Source: Apostichopus japonicus
Taxonomy: Eukaryota > Echinodermata > Holothuroidea > Aspidochirotida > Stichopodidae
Assembly (NCBI RefSeq): GCF_037975245.1
Contig: NC_092579.1
Coordinates: 2,473,001 to 2,537,000, forward strand
Length of the DNA stretch: 64,000 bases
Direction: 5' to 3'
Position numbers and translations under genes: made by a program. Shown one piece after another: positions 60,801 through 64,000 of the stretch (its first letter is position 1; each line of letters starts with the position of its first letter). The notes under the pieces are model-generated. The model made no database searches. It was given only the letters and a program-made list of their open reading frames with translations, and was not told the DNA's origin.

Positions 60801-63135
60801 CTACTAACTGTATAACGTCCATGTGTGGTAGTACAAAACAAAAATTTACTAAATAGCTAACTATAGCAACATTTCTTATACACACACCCTACATTGTTCC
60901 AACATTTCTCACAATTTTTTTCCCCATCAAATTTCCTTAGGCATTTCACCTGGACCGACTTAACATCTGAGTTACACCCTACCAACCCCCCCCCCCTCCC
61001 CACCCACCCCAGTACAAGAAGGTGATTGTGCTCCTGATCAGAGGGTTTACAATAGGGTTACAGGTTTTGTCTCACAAGAAAGAAATCAACAAGCTCCTCG
61101 TTCATAAGCAAACGCAACAACTGTACCATGAATTATTGGTGTAGACTCACTATAAAGCAGACGAGTCTACAAAGACACAAGTTTAGAAATCTCCGCTGTT
61201 TTCCAGTCAATTTGATATGTAAAATCGTTCCATTTATGATGCCGTTTGACATCAATCCAGAACCACCCACTATCTATATATCTATCTTGTCGCGTCGTTC
61301 AGAATTAACCACTGGTGTATGTATCCGCGTACCAAGTTGGGGCTTCACACCTCGTGTATCGTCTAGTAAGAGTCAATGTAATTATACGGTCTTGTTCTAT
61401 ATAGTATAAGTTTACTCTACTCAACAGCAGTGGAGCACAAAACATAGAAGGTATTATACTGTCGGCTTGAACGCCACTTCAAAGAGAAACCATTCCGTTG
61501 GATATCCTTCCCAATAGCATATCCCTGGTAGGACTGAATTTCAGCGTGGCTCGTCTGACCGCCGCCGTATTTTTTCTTCCTTTCCAGTTAACCGAACTAT
61601 AGGGGCCACGTCTCAACAATGCATGGAAATAGGCTATACCTAAAGCTTATACGGGGCTTGCCGCTTTAAATTCTTATCATATTGGTTTCATAAATATATA
61701 TATATTACCGCCTCTGACAGTAACATTAGAAGTTAGAGGGCGTGAGCGTTTAACTTTCGATAAGTGATGGTGACGTTGGCTAGAGTTTTAAGATGAAGGG
61801 AAGCCGCTTGCATACGACGGCGTGGTGTATGATCCATATATGTCCTCATGCGTTTATACTTTCATCTCTTGTTATGAAACATAAGGAGATAATGTCTCTG
61901 TGATTATCATTTTTGTTTCCATTCAATAAATGATGTGTCTCTCGGAATGTTCTGTTTTCATGGAGGTGTACACTATAGAAATCAGGGATTTGATCTTTTG
62001 TGTCGAATAAACCATAACAAAATTTATTTCGTAGAAAAAACACCCCCCTCCCCGTTGAGAAATTTTTGATCCATTAAGCGTCCTTAGATGCCATCTGGTG
62101 CTATATTTTGCAACTTGAAGTAACTTTAAGTTCAAGAATTTTCGGCCTTAGTCTGTCCAATATTTATGTGTTTTATTGAGGCAGATAAAGTTTTTGTTTG
62201 AGCTTTTTCTTCAACACTACAAATCGCATCGGAACCGGGGGGGGGGGGGAACCTGGGAGGCACGATTTTCTTGGGAGGGCACATGTCCCCCTCCCCGATG
62301 CCACTGCAGCTGACCCCGACATTCGAAGCGGTGTTCACTTGTCGATAATTTAATGTTGTATAAAACATAGTTCATACCAGTAGGAATTGGGTTACTGGGA
62401 CAAGAAATCAAAGGTTGCAGGTTGGAAGTTTATATTCAAACTACGGCACGTCCTGAATGGCATCCATGCCTGGGCGGCACAGCTCAGCTGAATTAGGTCA
62501 CACGTCTGTAAGGATGTGTCTTAACCTCTATTGTCGTCCTTGACAAAAGAATTCCGTAAGTCGAAATGGAATTATAGTCACTTTCCATGAAATTGTGAAA
62601 TTTTGGAAGAGAGGATAAGGAGTTCGGGGTGTCTTCCAAGGTATTCTTCTGGTAGTATTGTTGTTTCAATTTCGTCTCACCGGGATAAGCGGCTTTTTAC
62701 GGGGCTCGCCGACGCCGCTCGACGGTAAATCTTACCGCAAATAGCCCGCTCAACGGGATCCGGTAGGCCTCCTACCGTGCCCGACCACAGATAACGCGGA
62801 GTGCGTGCGTAAACCACAAGAAATGTACCGTCGGCGAATATACCACCATGGTAAAGCTGAAAGTCAATGACCCTTCATATATGTATACATTATCAGTGCA
62901 TATGCCATGATGTAAGATGTGGGTTCGTCAGGTTGCAGGGTGCAGACGGTCGAAAGTCCTGATCATGACCTTAAATTAAACCGAATCCTAATTACTGTAT
63001 CATTGTTTCCCTTCCAAAATCATCAACAGGTGGTTGTGTGTCTGTGTGTGAGTGTGTCCAAAGTTGGTACCCCCCCCCCCCAATCTCCTCCCTCCGATAC
63101 GGACACTTGTTTCTCGTAAATTGTTTTTATCATCA

Positions 63136-63258
<123 letters not shown>

Positions 63259-63597
63259 CTGCTGAGCTCGGAAATCTTATTTCACTAGATTTCAGCGCGG
63301 AACTAAATATTCATGAGTTTTTTGGTGTGTCCCATATATCATGCATCTTTATGTTAATCACTTTTGCCCATCACCCTCAAAAGCAGGCTCCTGCAGCAGT
63401 CAACATTCTCGTAAACTCCTATTTTCTTCTCTTTTTTTTTAGCTGTTTAAGGAAGTTGTTTCATGGCATTTATCCCTATTATATAGGTGAATAAATGCTG
63501 GTTGGGTATAGGTATTGCCTTAAAGCAACTGTCTATCCATCATGAAAACCTAAATATATTAACCGGGATCGTTTTTCTTTTCCTTTTCTTATCACAG

Positions 63598-63657
63598 ATT
63601 TGGAAAACATCAAAGTGATGAAATCTCAATTTTAGCCCCGCTCTTTCAGTGTTGCAT
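63598..63657 (+). CDS. FAM20-like kinase exon 8 (last visible)
   Basis: Acceptor TTATCACAG before 63598, donor GTAAGTAT from 63658, entry phase 2 and exit phase 2. It encodes FGKHQSDEISILAPLFQCC and the start of an Ile or Met codon. FGK---DE-SIL-PL-QCC follows the metal-binding Asp segment in FAM20C. The two cysteines correspond to those that form disulfides with the TYC cysteine (exon 6) and with a C-terminal cysteine. The donor shows that the gene continues past the window. Confidence 0.94.
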
Positions 63658-64000
63658 GTAAGTATCTCTACGGTGTCCAAGTAGCACTGGTTACGTCGGT
63701 AATCCAAGATGGTAATTTGTCGTTCAAGTGTACTATGCCATACTTAACCACCCCAACCCTCCCTGCACGTCTGAACGATGAAAACATACTATCGTTCCCT
63801 TCTTACGTGTACCTAATATATGGTGCCGACTGTGTGCGCCCATAAACCTCTTTGGCGATCCAGGTGACGAATACCCACTCCCTGGTTGGTCATTTGGGCA
63901 CTTCCATACAATTTGGGAAGTTGTATTACCTAATTTCACTACATAATAAACAAATTCATCTACGTAGTATTATTACTACGCACCATCGGAAGTGTTAGTT
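63658..64000 (+). other. Start of the next intron
   Basis: GTAAGT donor followed by non-coding sequence with no recognisable exon. The C-terminal exon(s) lie beyond the right edge. Confidence 0.75.

Noticed and set aside
62224-62310. Second hAT element (CAGTGGCATCGGGG on the minus strand)
   Set aside because: Only one terminus-like sequence was seen, with no matching partner end or 8 bp duplication.

Overview
The window is animal (metazoan) nuclear DNA: AT-rich, with long introns, GT-AG splice sites, tRNA-derived SINEs, LINE 3' ends, a hAT-type MITE and many satellites. There is no prokaryotic operon structure. The repeat repertoire and the kinase sequence suggest an invertebrate deuterostome, perhaps an echinoderm, but that placement is inference.

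One gene can be supported. It lies on the + strand and is a FAM20-family secretory-pathway kinase, closest by eye to the FAM20C type. Eight exons (9092-9219, 16738-16816, 39657-39749, 43098-43210, 46252-46432, 49829-49941, 51855-51936, 63598-63657) splice in consistent phase to about 283 codons. They cover the start of the conserved region, the beta-3 lysine, the helix-C glutamate segment, the disulfide-rich insert, the catalytic DRHHYE segment, the metal-binding Asp and a CC pair. The N-terminal exon(s) with the signal anchor and the C-terminal exon(s) are not visible.

Layout: 1-9091 is upstream or 5' intronic DNA, CpG-rich, with several CACGTG and CRE motifs and no convincing exon. 9.1-55 kb is the CpG-poor gene body, with introns full of repeats: LINE 3' ends near 10.7, 13.4 and 48.1 kb; a hairpin-ended retroposon near 15.9 and 50.1 kb; a 379 bp hAT MITE at 18.96 kb; a broken LINE reverse transcriptase at 27.4-28.2 kb; SINE copies at 8.9, 28.7 and 39.8 kb; and a 26 bp higher-order minisatellite at 31.3-32.2 kb. 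A CpG-rich block at 33.4-33.75 kb carries a small signal-anchor-like reading frame. From about 55.8 kb to the last exon the DNA is CpG-rich again, with hairpin elements near 57.7-57.9 kb and a long (TA)n at 63.1 kb.

No novel multi-gene system is evident. The most interesting items are the CpG mosaic and its internal islands, the 33.5 kb signal-anchor frame, the 45 bp retroposed insert with perfect 14 bp target duplications, the hammerhead-like hairpin repeats, and the higher-order minisatellite.
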